The translations under genes and the position numbers were made by a program. Of a DNA stretch of 41,884 nucleotides, positions 1 through 7,517 are shown in pieces. The notes beneath the pieces were generated by a model, which saw only the letters and a program-made list of their open reading frames with translations, had not been told where the DNA came from and made no database searches. Source of the DNA: Pseudoflavonifractor sp. 60 (lineage in GTDB: Bacteria; Bacillota; Clostridia; Oscillospirales; Oscillospiraceae); contig NZ_QWKI01000129.1 in NCBI RefSeq assembly GCF_009911645.1, positions 1 to 41,884 of the forward strand, read 5' to 3'. Each line of letters opens with the position of its first letter. Position 1 is the stretch's first letter.

Positions 1-130
1 CAAGCGGCGCATCCGCTTGCCCCCTTTGGCAAAGGGGGTGAGCGAAGCGAAGGCGGGGGATTGTCTTAGGGAATCTGCTTCTATTTGAGTTTTTAATGTA
101 GAAGCAGTGCCAGCAAGTCAATCCCCCCAG
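1..130. repeat. MITE-like cluster of inverted repeats, cut by window edge
   Basis: Four hairpin-forming pairs are visible. CAAGCGG (1-7) pairs with CCGCTTG (13-19). CCCCCTTT (20-27) pairs with AAAGGGGG (31-38). GGGGGATTG (55-63) pairs with CAATCCCCC (119-127). CTGCTTCTA (75-83) pairs with TAGAAGCAG (99-107), nested inside the previous pair. No coding frame is convincing. The style (GGGGG stems, a GCGAAGCGAAGGCGG tract, flanking CAATCCCCC) resembles small non-autonomous repeats that I associate with Oscillospiraceae genomes. The left hairpins could also end kdpE transcription. From 131 to 222 I see nothing else definite. Confidence 0.55.
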
Positions 131-222
131 CTTTGCCGGGCCATAAAGCGGCAGGCTAGGGTCGTCCCATCCTACAAAAGATACTTTACGAATTAAAGAA
201 CCGAATTTTTTCCAGAAGCTGC

Positions 223-930
223 CTAGTCGTCCAGCATCCGGTAGCCAATGCCCAGCTCGGTGTGGATGTACTTGGGCTCGGAGGGGTTTTCCTTCAGCTT
301 CCGGCGGATATTGGCCATATTGACCCGGAGGATCTGGTTGCTGCCGCTGCCGCCATAGGGGCCCCAGATATGCTCCAGAATAAAGTCGTAGGTGAGCACC
401 TTTCCCGCATGGATGGCCAGCAGCTCAATAATTTTAAACTCGTTCTGGGTGAAGTGGATTTCTTCGTCCTTCAGGAAAATCTGGTGGCGGGAGAGGTCGA
501 TGGTCAGGTCCTTGATCTGATAGATATCCCGCTGGATGCCCTGGCTCAGCTTCATCCGTTCCGCGCGGCGCAGGGCGGAGCGGATACGGGCCAGCAGCTC
601 GGACACGCCGAAGGGTTTTACCACATAGTCGTCGGCCCCCATGTCCAGGGCCCGCACCTTCTCCGACTCCCGGTCCCGGGCGGAAATAATGATAACCGGG
701 ATCTCCCGGGGCAGATCCCGGAGCTGGGCAAGGATCTCCAGCCCGTCCATGTCGGGCAGCCCCAGGTCCAGCAGCACCAAGTCCGGGCCGTGGGAGAAAA
801 ACAGGGACAGGCCCTCTTTGCCGGTGAAGGCGGGGATGGTCCGGTAGTCGTTGGCGGCCAGGGCCCGGCTGATAAAGTTGCTGATGGCCCGGTCGTCCTC
901 GATCATCAAGATAGTCTGTTTCTCGTTCAT
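223..930 (-). CDS. kdpE: KdpE-like OmpR-family response regulator
   Basis: This is a 235-residue DNA-binding response regulator. The N-terminal receiver domain (about 5-120) has the acidic pair at E11-D12-D13, the phospho-acceptor D55 in LVLLDLGLPD, and the conserved K105 in YVVKPF. The C-terminal winged helix (about 140-232) contains the FTQNEFKIIELLA and GIGYRM signatures of the OmpR/PhoB class. It overlaps the upstream kinase gene by an ATGA, so the two are translationally coupled. KdpE is the best family match because the partner kinase carries the KdpD-type membrane domain. The usual target, the kdpFABC potassium pump operon, is not in this window and might lie beyond position 1. The assignment as kdpE rather than a generic regulator is inference. 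Confidence 0.8.
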   Translation of the reverse strand: MNEKQTILMIEDDRAISNFISRALAANDYRTIPAFTGKEGLSLFFSHGPDLVLLDLGLPDMDGLEILAQLRDLPREIPVIIISARDRESEKVRALDMGADDYVVKPFGVSELLARIRSALRRAERMKLSQGIQRDIYQIKDLTIDLSRHQIFLKDEEIHFTQNEFKIIELLAIHAGKVLTYDFILEHIWGPYGGSGSNQILRVNMANIRRKLKENPSEPKYIHTELGIGYRMLDD

Positions 931-2090
931 GGTGTTCCTCCTTCTGCGGGCAGGCCGAAGCGGAAGACGGCGCCTCCGCCGGGGCGGTTGCCGGCGGTGA
1001 AGCAGCCGCCGTGGGCCTTGATAATGCTCTGGCAGACGGACAGGCCGATGCCCATGCCCCGGGTCGCGTCCCCTGACAGGGGCATGGCCTGACCGGCCTG
1101 GATGGCCCGGAGCACCTCCTGACTCAGCCCCCGGCCTCGGTCGGCCACCTCAACCATCGCCCAGTCGTCCTGGCGGTACAGGCGCAGGGTAATGTGTTCC
1201 CGGTCGCCAGAGTGGCGGATGGCGTTCTCCAGCAGATTGACAATGACCTGACGGATGAGCAGGGGGTCCATGGGCAGGTAGAGGATGTCCTCCGACAGGT
1301 CCAGCTCCACCGGGCAGTTGTGGAAGCGCCGCCGGGTTGCCAGCAAGGCGTCTCCGGCCACCTCCTCCAGCATCTCCTCCCGGGTATTCAAGGGGATGGT
1401 GCCGTCCTGAATGCGGGTCACCGACAAGAGGTTTTCCACCATGGCGATGAGGCTGTCGGCGTCCTGCTTGATGTCATAGAGCATGGACAGATTTTTCTCC
1501 GAAATCTCCGGGGTTGACAGCAGCACCGACGCCGCCCCGGAGATGGAGGTGAGGGGGGTGCGCAGGTCGTGGGAGACCGCCCGCAGGATGCTCTCCCGAA
1601 TGGAGATGCGCTCAGATTGGAGCTGGATGGCCGCCTTCTCCGCGTTGAGCCTTGCGTTTTGCTCATACAGCGCCTTGGCCTGCTTCTCCCGGCGGACGGC
1701 CTCGATGGCCTGCTTCTTCACCCGGGCGGTGAGAGCGCACACCACGCAGGAGATGGCGATCATGGACAGCATGGCCACCGGGTAGCCGGTGCGGCTGAGG
1801 GAGAAGACGGCGTAGGGCTCCATAAAGTACACGTTGATGCTGAGGGCCCCGATGATGGAGGCGGCAATGCCGTAGGCGTATCCGGAGGTGAGCAGAGAGA
1901 TGAGTACTACCGCCAGCACAAAGACCAGGGCGGAGTTGTTCTCACCGCCGGTGTGGGTGATGAGGGCCCGGCTGGCGAAGTAGGCGGCGCACAGAAACAG
2001 GGCGGTGACCCCCGGATTTCGGAGGATGGGGGGAATGCGGTGAAACTGGCCGTCCAGCCAGTGATATAACTGTGTGAGACGTGAGGACAC
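927..2090 (-). CDS. KdpD-type membrane sensor histidine kinase lacking the N-terminal KdpD half
   Basis: This is a 387-residue kinase that would phosphorylate the KdpE-like regulator encoded next. Residues about 27-120 form a compact four-helix DUF4118-type membrane domain (NPGVTALFLCAAYFASR onward, with INVYFMEPYAVFSL). A coiled linker (about 124-165) follows, then the HisKA domain with phospho-acceptor H174 in AVSHDLRTPLTS, and a HATPase domain with the N box NLLENAIRHS, DRGRGLS and GMGIGLS. Full KdpD is near 900 residues and begins with a KdpD/UspA cytoplasmic sensor; that part is absent. The GTG start at 2090 follows a GGAGG-rich ribosome site. The stop overlaps the kdpE start by four bases. 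Confidence 0.82.
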   Translation of the reverse strand: MSSRLTQLYHWLDGQFHRIPPILRNPGVTALFLCAAYFASRALITHTGGENNSALVFVLAVVLISLLTSGYAYGIAASIIGALSINVYFMEPYAVFSLSRTGYPVAMLSMIAISCVVCALTARVKKQAIEAVRREKQAKALYEQNARLNAEKAAIQLQSERISIRESILRAVSHDLRTPLTSISGAASVLLSTPEISEKNLSMLYDIKQDADSLIAMVENLLSVTRIQDGTIPLNTREEMLEEVAGDALLATRRRFHNCPVELDLSEDILYLPMDPLLIRQVIVNLLENAIRHSGDREHITLRLYRQDDWAMVEVADRGRGLSQEVLRAIQAGQAMPLSGDATRGMGIGLSVCQSIIKAHGGCFTAGNRPGGGAVFRFGLPAEGGTP

Positions 2091-2121
2091 GGCGCGCCCC
2101 TCCTCCTTCTGTTCTGTGGTG

Positions 2122-2150
2122 ATTATACCAAAAAAGCGGAGAAAGGTAAA
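2122..2150 (-). promoter_or_regulatory. Sigma-A promoter for the kdpD-like/kdpE operon
   Basis: On the minus strand TTTACC (2145-2150) is followed after 17 bases by a perfect TATAAT (2122-2127), about 30 bases upstream of the GTG start of the kinase gene. The -10 is perfect and the -35 matches four of six consensus bases. Confidence 0.55.
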
Positions 2151-2230
2151 GGGCGGGCCGGAGGGTTGAAAAATCTTAACGCGGTCGAAATATGCCGGCG
2201 TTTTTTGTCTCCTTACCTGGCGGCAAACCC

Positions 2231-2259
2231 TTGTACAGCCCGGAAAAGCGTGGTATAAT
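2231..2259 (+). promoter_or_regulatory. Sigma-A promoter for pyrE
   Basis: TTGTAC (2231-2236), a 17-base spacer and TATAAT (2254-2259) stand about 65 bases upstream of the pyrE start. I see no PyrR-type attenuator hairpin with a T run in the short leader. Confidence 0.7.
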
Positions 2260-2325
2260 ACTCAATCAGAAATGAGATCATCCCACCGGCGGAGCCGGAC
2301 ACACAGAGGAAAAGGAGTTTTTCAC

Positions 2326-2997
2326 ATGAACTATCAGGAGGAATTTATCACCTTCATGGTGCGCTCCGGTGTGCTTACCTTTGGGGACTTCACCACTAAG
2401 TCAGGGCGGAAGACCCCCTACTTTGTGAACACCGGCAACTACAAAACGGGGGCTCAGGCGGCCCGGCTGGGGGACTACTACGCCGCCTGCATTCAGGAGC
2501 ATATGCCCGAGGGCATCGACTGCCTCTTCGGCCCGGCCTACAAGGGTATTCCCCTGGCCGTGTCCGCCGCCGCCTCGCTGTACCGCAGTTACGACCGGGA
2601 CCTGCCCTACTGCTTCAACCGCAAGGAGGTCAAGGACCACGGCGAGGGGGGCTCCATGGTGGGCTACAAGCCCAAGGCGGGGGACCGGGTGGCCATTATT
2701 GAGGACGTGGTCACCGCCGGCACCGCCGTGCGGGAGTCCATCCAGCTGTTCCAGCAGGTGGCCCCGGTGGAGATGAAGGCCCTCTTCGTCTCGGTGGACC
2801 GGATGGAGCGGGGGACCCGCAGCTGCTCCACTCTGGATGAGCTGCGCCAGGACTACGGGATCCAGGTGTACCCCATCGTCACCGTGCGGGAGATCATCGA
2901 ATTTCTCCACAACAATCCGGTGGACGGCAGGGTCCACATCGACGATGACATGAGGGCCCGGATGGAGGCCTATCTGGCCGAATACGGCGCGAGATAA
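2326..2997 (+). CDS. pyrE: Orotate phosphoribosyltransferase
   Basis: PyrE transfers phosphoribose from PRPP to orotate, giving OMP in de novo pyrimidine synthesis in the cytoplasm. The 223-residue protein has the type I phosphoribosyltransferase PRPP loop IIEDVVTAGTA (about 124-134), the early substrate region SGRKTPYFVNTG (about 26-37) and FNRKEVKDHGEGG (about 97-109), which is the flexible catalytic loop. An upstream in-frame ATG at 2272 exists, but the ATG at 2326 has the ribosome site AAAGGAG (2311-2317) and gives the family-typical N terminus, so I chose it. The other pyrimidine genes are not nearby. Two unrelated small genes follow on the same strand. Confidence 0.93.
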   Translation: MNYQEEFITFMVRSGVLTFGDFTTKSGRKTPYFVNTGNYKTGAQAARLGDYYAACIQEHMPEGIDCLFGPAYKGIPLAVSAAASLYRSYDRDLPYCFNRKEVKDHGEGGSMVGYKPKAGDRVAIIEDVVTAGTAVRESIQLFQQVAPVEMKALFVSVDRMERGTRSCSTLDELRQDYGIQVYPIVTVREIIEFLHNNPVDGRVHIDDDMRARMEAYLAEYGAR

Positions 2998-3010
2998 GGA
3001 GGATTGCCCA

Positions 3011-3484
3011 ATGTGCTTTGACCGGGTTGATTATTATTGCGACAAGGCGCGGAAGGTCTACTGCCAAACCGAGGCCAAGGAGGAGAGCGCCCTCACAGAG
3101 GACGACGAGTATGAGATCACCCGCCGGGCGGGCAACCACATTGGCTTTTTCCTCACCTGGATTGTTCGGAGAAGGTTCAACGGGGAGCTCCACCGGGAGA
3201 TTCCCGAAATTTTGGAGGCGGTGAAAGCCGGCAGGCTGCTGGGGGTTGACTTTTTCCTGCGCTACTGCGACGGCAAGTTTTGGGATGAGGACCTGTGTCC
3301 AGAGATTCTGCCCTTTGTGGAGGACTACTACGGCGGCGGACAGTACTGGACGGACTACGTAGGGTGGGTCCTGGACGACCTGTGCGACCTGCCCCTGGAG
3401 TTTGTGGGCAGCTGGGAGGACTACCTCCAGTTTGAGCCTCTGCTGGACCGGGCCTATGGGACATTTTGCGGGACCCATTCATAA
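3011..3484 (+). CDS. Small acidic protein, DUF7832-like, function unknown
   Basis: This is a 157-residue, Asp/Glu- and Tyr-rich soluble protein with no signal peptide or membrane segment. The pattern HIGFFLTWIVRRRF (about 38-51), then CDGKFWDEDL (about 86-95), then PFVEDYY and YWTDYVGWVLDD, resembles a widespread domain of unknown function that I recall as DUF7832; that link is from memory and unverified. A ribosome site (AAGGAGGATTG) sits between the pyrE stop and this start, only 13 bases apart, so it is probably cotranscribed with pyrE. No catalytic motif is evident. Confidence 0.75.
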   Translation: MCFDRVDYYCDKARKVYCQTEAKEESALTEDDEYEITRRAGNHIGFFLTWIVRRRFNGELHREIPEILEAVKAGRLLGVDFFLRYCDGKFWDEDLCPEILPFVEDYYGGGQYWTDYVGWVLDDLCDLPLEFVGSWEDYLQFEPLLDRAYGTFCGTHS

Positions 3485-3513
3485 GGAAGGGCTGACATGG
3501 GAGGGGAGCAGCG

Positions 3514-4242
3514 ATGGCAGAGAAAAAGATGGCCGTCCACACCGGGCACCGGGGCCGGGTGAAGCAGGAGTTTTTGGCCCGGGGAATTGAGGGCTGGCCC
3601 GACCACAAGGTTCTGGAGCTGCTGCTGTTTTACGCCAACCCCCGCGGGGATGTGAATCCGCTGGCCCACACGCTGATGGACCGGTTCGGCTCGCTGGACC
3701 GGGTCCTGGACGCCCTGCCCGGGGAACTGATGCAGGTGTCCGGCCTGGGGGAGCACTCCATAACCCTGCTGAAACTGGTCCCCGCCATTCTGGGTCGCTA
3801 TCTGAGCCAGCGCGCCAACCCGGGGCAGACCATCCACACCACCGAGGAGGCGGGGGCGGTGCTGTCCGGGCACTTTGCCGGTGCGCGGAACGAGAAGGTA
3901 TATCTCCTGTGTCTGGACGCCAAGCGGAAGCTGATTGGGGTGTGCTTCATCTCCGAGGGCAACGTACACAACTCCGATGTGACCATCCGGCGGGTTGCGG
4001 AGGAGTGCCTGGCGCTGAAGGCCAGCTACTGCTATTTGGCGCACAACCATGTGAGCAACGTGGCCCTGCCCTCCGAGGAGGATATCAATAGCACCGACGT
4101 GGTGAGGAGCGCCCTGGAGCCCCTCCAGGTGCAGCTGGTGGACCACCTGATCTTCTCGGACGATGATATGGTGTCCGTTGAGGAGTCCCGGGCCCGGGGC
4201 TGGACGAGGGGCTTCCAGATGATCTCCCCCGGCTTCTGGTAA
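3514..4242 (+). CDS. radC: RadC/YeeS-family JAB domain protein
   Basis: This 242-residue protein belongs to the RadC family. Despite the name, a DNA-repair role for this family is not established. The N-terminal part carries a helix-hairpin-helix-like stretch (VSGLGEHSITLLKLVPAI, about 74-91). The C-terminal JAB/MPN domain has the metal-binding H177-N-H179 and D190. The usual HNHPSG signature reads HNHVSN here, so a conserved Pro and Gly are changed while the presumed metal ligands remain. The ATG at 3514 follows a GGGAGGGG ribosome site and lies 29 bases after the previous gene, so it probably ends the pyrE transcript. The next gene has its own promoter. Confidence 0.85.
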   Translation: MAEKKMAVHTGHRGRVKQEFLARGIEGWPDHKVLELLLFYANPRGDVNPLAHTLMDRFGSLDRVLDALPGELMQVSGLGEHSITLLKLVPAILGRYLSQRANPGQTIHTTEEAGAVLSGHFAGARNEKVYLLCLDAKRKLIGVCFISEGNVHNSDVTIRRVAEECLALKASYCYLAHNHVSNVALPSEEDINSTDVVRSALEPLQVQLVDHLIFSDDDMVSVEESRARGWTRGFQMISPGFW

Positions 4243-4254
4243 ATAAAGAAAATG

Positions 4255-4287
4255 ATTCTTCCCACCCCGTTTTGAGGTGGGAAGAAT
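4255..4287. terminator. Hairpin between radC and uvrB, possible terminator
   Basis: ATTCTTCCCACC (4255-4266) pairs perfectly over 12 bases with GGTGGGAAGAAT (4276-4287). No T run follows on the plus strand, so termination is not canonical. It separates the pyrE-radC unit from the uvrB promoter. Confidence 0.5.
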
Positions 4288-4313
4288 AAGTTGTAGAAAA
4301 TTTGCGTTTTCCC

Positions 4314-4342
4314 TTGATATAGAACATTAGTTCTGCTATAAT
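4314..4342 (+). promoter_or_regulatory. Sigma-A promoter of uvrB
   Basis: TTGATA (4314-4319), a 17-base spacer and TATAAT (4337-4342) lie about 25 bases before the uvrB start. The spacer contains the LexA-type operator listed separately. Confidence 0.82.
4322..4333. promoter_or_regulatory. LexA (DinR) SOS box in the uvrB promoter
   Basis: GAACATTAGTTC is a GAAC-N4-GTTC element matching the core of the Firmicutes LexA operator (CGAACRNRYGTTYG). It lies entirely between the -35 and -10 of the uvrB promoter, where bound LexA would block RNA polymerase. uvrB is a classic SOS gene, so the site, the placement and the target agree. Confidence 0.82.
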
Positions 4343-4366
4343 AGAGGCGGCAGAGAGGTGAAGGAT

Positions 4367-6337
4367 ATGCCTAAATTTGAAGTGGTATCAGAATATACCC
4401 CCAGCGGCGACCAGCCCGAGGCCATTGAGGCGCTGTCCAACGGCATCGAGATGGGGCTGGATGAACAGACCCTGCTGGGGGTCACCGGCTCCGGAAAGAC
4501 CTTCACCATGGCTAAGATCATTGAGAAGGTCCAGCGGCCAACCCTGGTGCTGGCCCACAACAAGACGCTGGCTGCCCAGCTGTGCGCCGAGTTCAAGGAG
4601 TTTTTCCCAAACAACGCGGTGGAGTACTTCGTCAGCTACTACGACTACTACCAGCCCGAGGCCTATATTCCCCACACCGACACCTTCATTGAGAAGGATT
4701 CCTCCGTCAACGAGGAGATCGACCGGCTGCGGCTGTCCGCCACCGCGTCGCTGCTGGAGCGGCGGGATGTGATTGTGGTGTCCTCCGTGTCCTGCATCTA
4801 CGGCCTGGGCGAGCCGGAGGACTACGGCAAGATGATGGTCTCCCTGCGTGTGGGGGCCGCGCTGGAGCGGGACGAGCTGTTGAAAAAGCTGGTGGCCATC
4901 CGCTACGAGCGCAACGACATCGCTTTCGAGCGCAATATGTTCCGGGTCCGGGGGGACACGGTGGAGGTGTGGCCCGCCTACTGGAAGGACACCGCCATCC
5001 GGGTTGAGTTCTTCGGGGACGAGATTGACCGCATTTCCGAGATCAACGTGGTCACCGGCGCCCCCATCCGGCGGCTGAACAACATCCCCATCTGGCCCGC
5101 GACCCACTATGTGACCCCCAAGGACAAGATGGACGCCGCCATTCAGGAGATCTACAAGGAGATGGAGGAGCGGGTTGCCTTCTTTGAAAGGGAAAACAAG
5201 CTGATTGAGGCCCAGCGCATCAAGCAGCGCACCCTCTACGACATTGAGATGATGCAGGAGTTGGGCTACTGCTCCGGCATTGAGAACTACTCCCGAGTCA
5301 TTGAGGGCCGCCCGGTGGGGTCCCCCCCTCACACGCTCATGGACTACTTCCCAAAGGATTTTGTGCTGTTCATCGACGAGAGCCACGTCACCCTGCCCCA
5401 GGTGCGGGCCATGTACAACGGCGACCGGGCCCGAAAGACGACCCTGATCGAGTACGGCTTCCGCCTGCCCTGTGCCTTTGACAACCGGCCCCTGAAATTT
5501 GAGGAGTTTGAGAAGCGGGTCAACCAGATCGTCTATGTCTCCGCGACCCCGGGGGAGTACGAGCGGACCCGTTCGGGGCAGATTGTGGAGCAGGTCATCC
5601 GGCCCACCGGACTGCTGGACCCGGTGATTGAGGTCCGGCCGGTGGAGGGGCAGATTGACGACCTCATCGGGGAGATCAACACCCGCACCGCCCGGGACGA
5701 GCGGGTCCTGGTGACAACCCTCACCAAGCGGATGGCAGAGGATTTGACCACCTACCTCCAGGGGGCGGGCATCAAGGTGCGGTATATGCACCATGATATC
5801 GACGCCATGGAGCGCATGGAGATTATCCGGGACCTGCGCCTGGGTACCTTCCACGTGCTGGTGGGCATCAACCTGCTGAGAGAGGGCCTGGACCTGCCCG
5901 AGGTCTCCCTGGTGGCCATTCTGGACGCGGACAAGGAGGGCTTCCTGCGCTCTGAGACCTCCCTGGTCCAGACCATCGGCCGGGCTGCCCGGAACGCGGA
6001 GGGCATGGTGGTCATGTACGCCGACACCATAACCCCCTCCATGCGCCGGGCCATCGACGAGACGGAGCGCCGCCGGGAGAAGCAGGACGCCTTTAACAGG
6101 GCCCACGGCATCGTGCCCAAGACGGTGATTAAATCGGTGCGCAATCTGCTGGACTTGGACACCCAGGACGACGCCAACACCGCCGAGCGCCGGGGCGAGG
6201 TCCAGGGCCTGACCAAGCAGCAGAAGGCGGAGCGCATCGCCAGGCTGGAGAAGGAAATGCGAGAGGCCGCCAAAATGCTGGAGTTCGAGCTGGCCGCCGC
6301 CCTGCGGGACCAGATTATAGAGCTTCGAGGGAAATGA
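4367..6337 (+). CDS. uvrB: UvrABC system protein B
   Basis: UvrB verifies DNA damage delivered by UvrA and recruits UvrC in nucleotide excision repair. The protein is 656 residues, normal for the family. It shows Walker [10 protein letters not shown] (about 38-46), the DNA-clamping beta hairpin [10 protein letters not shown] (91-100), the DESH Walker B motif near 340, helicase motif VI in QTIGRAARN, and a C-terminal UVR domain ending [20 protein letters not shown] nine bases upstream (4358) is in frame, but the ATG at 4367 has AGAGAGGTGA at the right distance. Its last 23 bases overlap the 3' end of a convergent small gene. Regulation by LexA is indicated by the operator in its promoter. Confidence 0.97.
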   Translation: MPKFEVVSEYTPSGDQPEAIEALSNGIEMGLDEQTLLGVTGSGKTFTMAKIIEKVQRPTLVLAHNKTLAAQLCAEFKEFFPNNAVEYFVSYYDYYQPEAYIPHTDTFIEKDSSVNEEIDRLRLSATASLLERRDVIVVSSVSCIYGLGEPEDYGKMMVSLRVGAALERDELLKKLVAIRYERNDIAFERNMFRVRGDTVEVWPAYWKDTAIRVEFFGDEIDRISEINVVTGAPIRRLNNIPIWPATHYVTPKDKMDAAIQEIYKEMEERVAFFERENKLIEAQRIKQRTLYDIEMMQELGYCSGIENYSRVIEGRPVGSPPHTLMDYFPKDFVLFIDESHVTLPQVRAMYNGDRARKTTLIEYGFRLPCAFDNRPLKFEEFEKRVNQIVYVSATPGEYERTRSGQIVEQVIRPTGLLDPVIEVRPVEGQIDDLIGEINTRTARDERVLVTTLTKRMAEDLTTYLQGAGIKVRYMHHDIDAMERMEIIRDLRLGTFHVLVGINLLREGLDLPEVSLVAILDADKEGFLRSETSLVQTIGRAARNAEGMVVMYADTITPSMRRAIDETERRREKQDAFNRAHGIVPKTVIKSVRNLLDLDTQDDANTAERRGEVQGLTKQQKAERIARLEKEMREAAKMLEFELAAALRDQIIELRGK

Positions 6338-6584
6338 ACCCGTCAGGCGGGATATCCAGCGCCAGAGACAGACCCGCCTGAACGCCATAGGCAAAGGACT
6401 GCGCCCCCCAGGAATGTTTCATGCTGTTCAGCAGGTCGAAGGACAGCAGGCGTTCATGGGTTGGCAGAGTCTTGGAAAACGCCAGCCATTCCGCCTTTTG
6501 GAGTTGGTAGGGCAGGGAAAAGGCTTCCTCATTAAATCGGGGCGCGGCGTAGTGGTCATAGAGCCATTGATAAAAATCGTTCAT
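6315..6584 (-). CDS. Small protein of module 1 (DUF6809-like), convergent with uvrB
   Basis: This is an 89-residue soluble protein starting [12 protein letters not shown], with ribosome site AAAGGAGGAT ahead of the ATG at 6584. The C-terminal part has [20 protein letters not shown], and the related FAMGVDFGLSLG recurs in the second small minus-strand gene at 7925. The layout recalls DUF6809 proteins of Oscillospiraceae, from memory and unverified. Its stop codon lies inside uvrB on the other strand, so the last seven or so codons are antisense to uvrB. It is divergent from an XRE regulator 49 bases away. The function is unknown; a role as target or partner of the XRE protein is inference. The AT content is higher than in uvrB. 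Confidence 0.7.
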   Translation of the reverse strand: MNDFYQWLYDHYAAPRFNEEAFSLPYQLQKAEWLAFSKTLPTHERLLSFDLLNSMKHSWGAQSFAYGVQAGLSLALDIPPDGFISLEAL

Positions 6585-6604
6585 AAATATATCCTCCTTT
6601 AGCG

Positions 6605-6614
6605 CAATTTGGTG
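6605..6614 (+). repeat. 10-base element before first XRE gene, repeated before the second
   Basis: CAATTTGGTG occurs here and again at 6872-6881, in each case about 10-20 bases upstream of the ATG of one of the two tandem XRE genes. It may be a shared operator half or a relic of tandem duplication. Confidence 0.4.
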
Positions 6615-6633
6615 ATGTGTCAAGAGGTGCAGG

Positions 6634-6864
6634 ATGGAATTATTAAAAATGATGGGAGAAAGATTGAAGACCCTGCGTGAAGAGGAGCATTTGACGCAAA
6701 AAGATATGGCGGAGCTGCTGAATTGCACGCCCAGCCATTATCAAAAGATCGAATATGGAAAGGTAAATATTTCTGTTTCGATGCTGGCTCTGCTGTCAGA
6801 TCATTTTCACGTCTCCACCGATTATATCCTGGGACGGGCGGAGAATCAGGACATCAACCGTTGA
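6634..6864 (+). CDS. XRE-family HTH regulator, module 1 copy A
   Basis: This is a 76-residue single-domain Cro/C1-type regulator. The helix-turn-helix lies at about 10-62 (LKTLREEEHLTQKDMAELLN, then SHYQKIEYGKVNIS), followed by the tail YILGRAENQDINR. There is no sensor or dimerisation domain beyond it. The adjacent downstream XRE protein ends with the nearly identical LLGRTENREINR, so the two are tandem paralogues. The ATG at 6634 follows AGAGGTG; an internal ATG-ATG at 6649-6654 is possible. It is divergent from the small minus-strand gene and probably controls it and itself. Confidence 0.87.
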   Translation: MELLKMMGERLKTLREEEHLTQKDMAELLNCTPSHYQKIEYGKVNISVSMLALLSDHFHVSTDYILGRAENQDINR

Positions 6865-6871
6865 TGCAGGA

Positions 6872-6881
6872 CAATTTGGTG
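6872..6881 (+). repeat. Second copy of the 10-base element upstream of an XRE gene
   Basis: CAATTTGGTG is identical to 6605-6614 and lies 11 bases before the ATG of the second XRE gene. Confidence 0.4.
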
Positions 6882-6891
6882 GCATATTAGT

Positions 6892-7134
6892 ATGAAGAGT
6901 AAATTTGATAAATTAGAAGTATTTGCTGCACGTCTTCGGGAATTGCGGCAAGAAAAAAATTTGACCCAGAGGCAGATGGGAGACCTTATGGGAATCACAG
7001 AACGAAATTATCAGCGCTGGGAAAAGGGAGAGGTCAATGCGTCAGGGACCGCGTTGATTTTTCTGGGCGATTATTTTGGCGTCTCCGCTGATTATCTTCT
7101 AGGCCGGACAGAGAACCGGGAGATCAACCGCTGA
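6892..7134 (+). CDS. XRE-family HTH regulator, module 1 copy B
   Basis: This 80-residue Cro/C1-type regulator is paralogous to the gene just upstream. The helix-turn-helix spans about 13-67 (LRELRQEKNLTQRQMGDLMG, then ERNYQRWEKGEVNASG), with the tail DYLLGRTENREINR. The Shine-Dalgarno is weak (GGTGG), suggesting low translation or coupling to the first copy, whose stop is 28 bases away. It is AT-richer than the flanking housekeeping genes. Recognition-helix residues differ between the copies (TPSHYQKIE versus TERNYQRWE), so the DNA targets may differ. Confidence 0.87.
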   Translation: MKSKFDKLEVFAARLRELRQEKNLTQRQMGDLMGITERNYQRWEKGEVNASGTALIFLGDYFGVSADYLLGRTENREINR

Positions 7135-7175
7135 AACATCGTCTTGGCTGAATATGCAGACAAAGGAGAGATTAC

Positions 7176-7502
7176 ATGGGTGGTCTTATTGTTGTTGTCA
7201 TGCTGCCAATGCTGCTGCCGCTGGCCCTTTTGTACCTTCTCAGGGTTGCGCTGCCCCTGATTCTGCCTATTCTGCTGGTCTGGAATGTGCTGGTCCTGGG
7301 GGTGCTGGTTGTGGTCCGCTGGCTGTGGAAGCGCACCGGCACCATGGACCGGGAATATCTCAGCGCCCAGCCCGACTGGAAACGGATTTTGTTTACCGTG
7401 GTGAAGTACGGCCTGCTCCTGTTCATCCTCTGGGAGGTCCTGCTGGTGCTCCTGTGCGGGGCCTGGATGTTCTGGGGGCATGAACTGCTGTTTGGGATAT
7501 AA
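7176..7502 (+). CDS. Small membrane protein, paralogue of the 9852 gene
   Basis: This is a 108-residue hydrophobic protein with about three predicted transmembrane helices (roughly 5-25, 27-48 and 76-100) and a short basic loop RWLWKRTGTMDREYL. The segment NVLVLGVLVVVRWLWKRTG aligns with NILVLLAFLAIRRRMKRAG, and DWKRILFTVVKYGLLLFILWE aligns with GWKHLGLIAVKLVLYLGPLWE, of the 262-residue protein encoded at 9852, so they share a family. The ribosome site AAAGGAG precedes the ATG. The function is unknown. It is followed 15 bases later by the YbaK-type gene and is probably cotranscribed. Confidence 0.75.
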   Translation: MGGLIVVVMLPMLLPLALLYLLRVALPLILPILLVWNVLVLGVLVVVRWLWKRTGTMDREYLSAQPDWKRILFTVVKYGLLLFILWEVLLVLLCGAWMFWGHELLFGI

Positions 7503-7517
7503 AATAAGGGGAATCAT

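Noticed and set aside
1..130. CRISPR array at the left edge
   Set aside because: The repeats are inverted rather than direct, and there are no regular spacers or cas genes.
2272..2325. N-terminal extension of PyrE from ATG 2272
   Set aside because: The extension is Arg/His-rich, lacks a ribosome site and lies just after the -10 box; the ATG at 2326 has a strong AAAGGAG.
4388..6394. A 668-codon open frame antisense to uvrB
   Set aside because: It mirrors the GC-rich third positions of uvrB, is rich in His/Gly/Leu with no domain, and has no ribosome site. Similar antisense frames over uvrA (10826-12370), flgK (21212-22804), flgL (23475-24998) and fliK (34071-35753) were rejected for the same reason.
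6602..6626. TTGACA on the minus strand as the -35 of the module 1 small gene
   Set aside because: With a 17-base spacer the -10 position would be AAAGGA, which is the ribosome site. No acceptable -10 is present.
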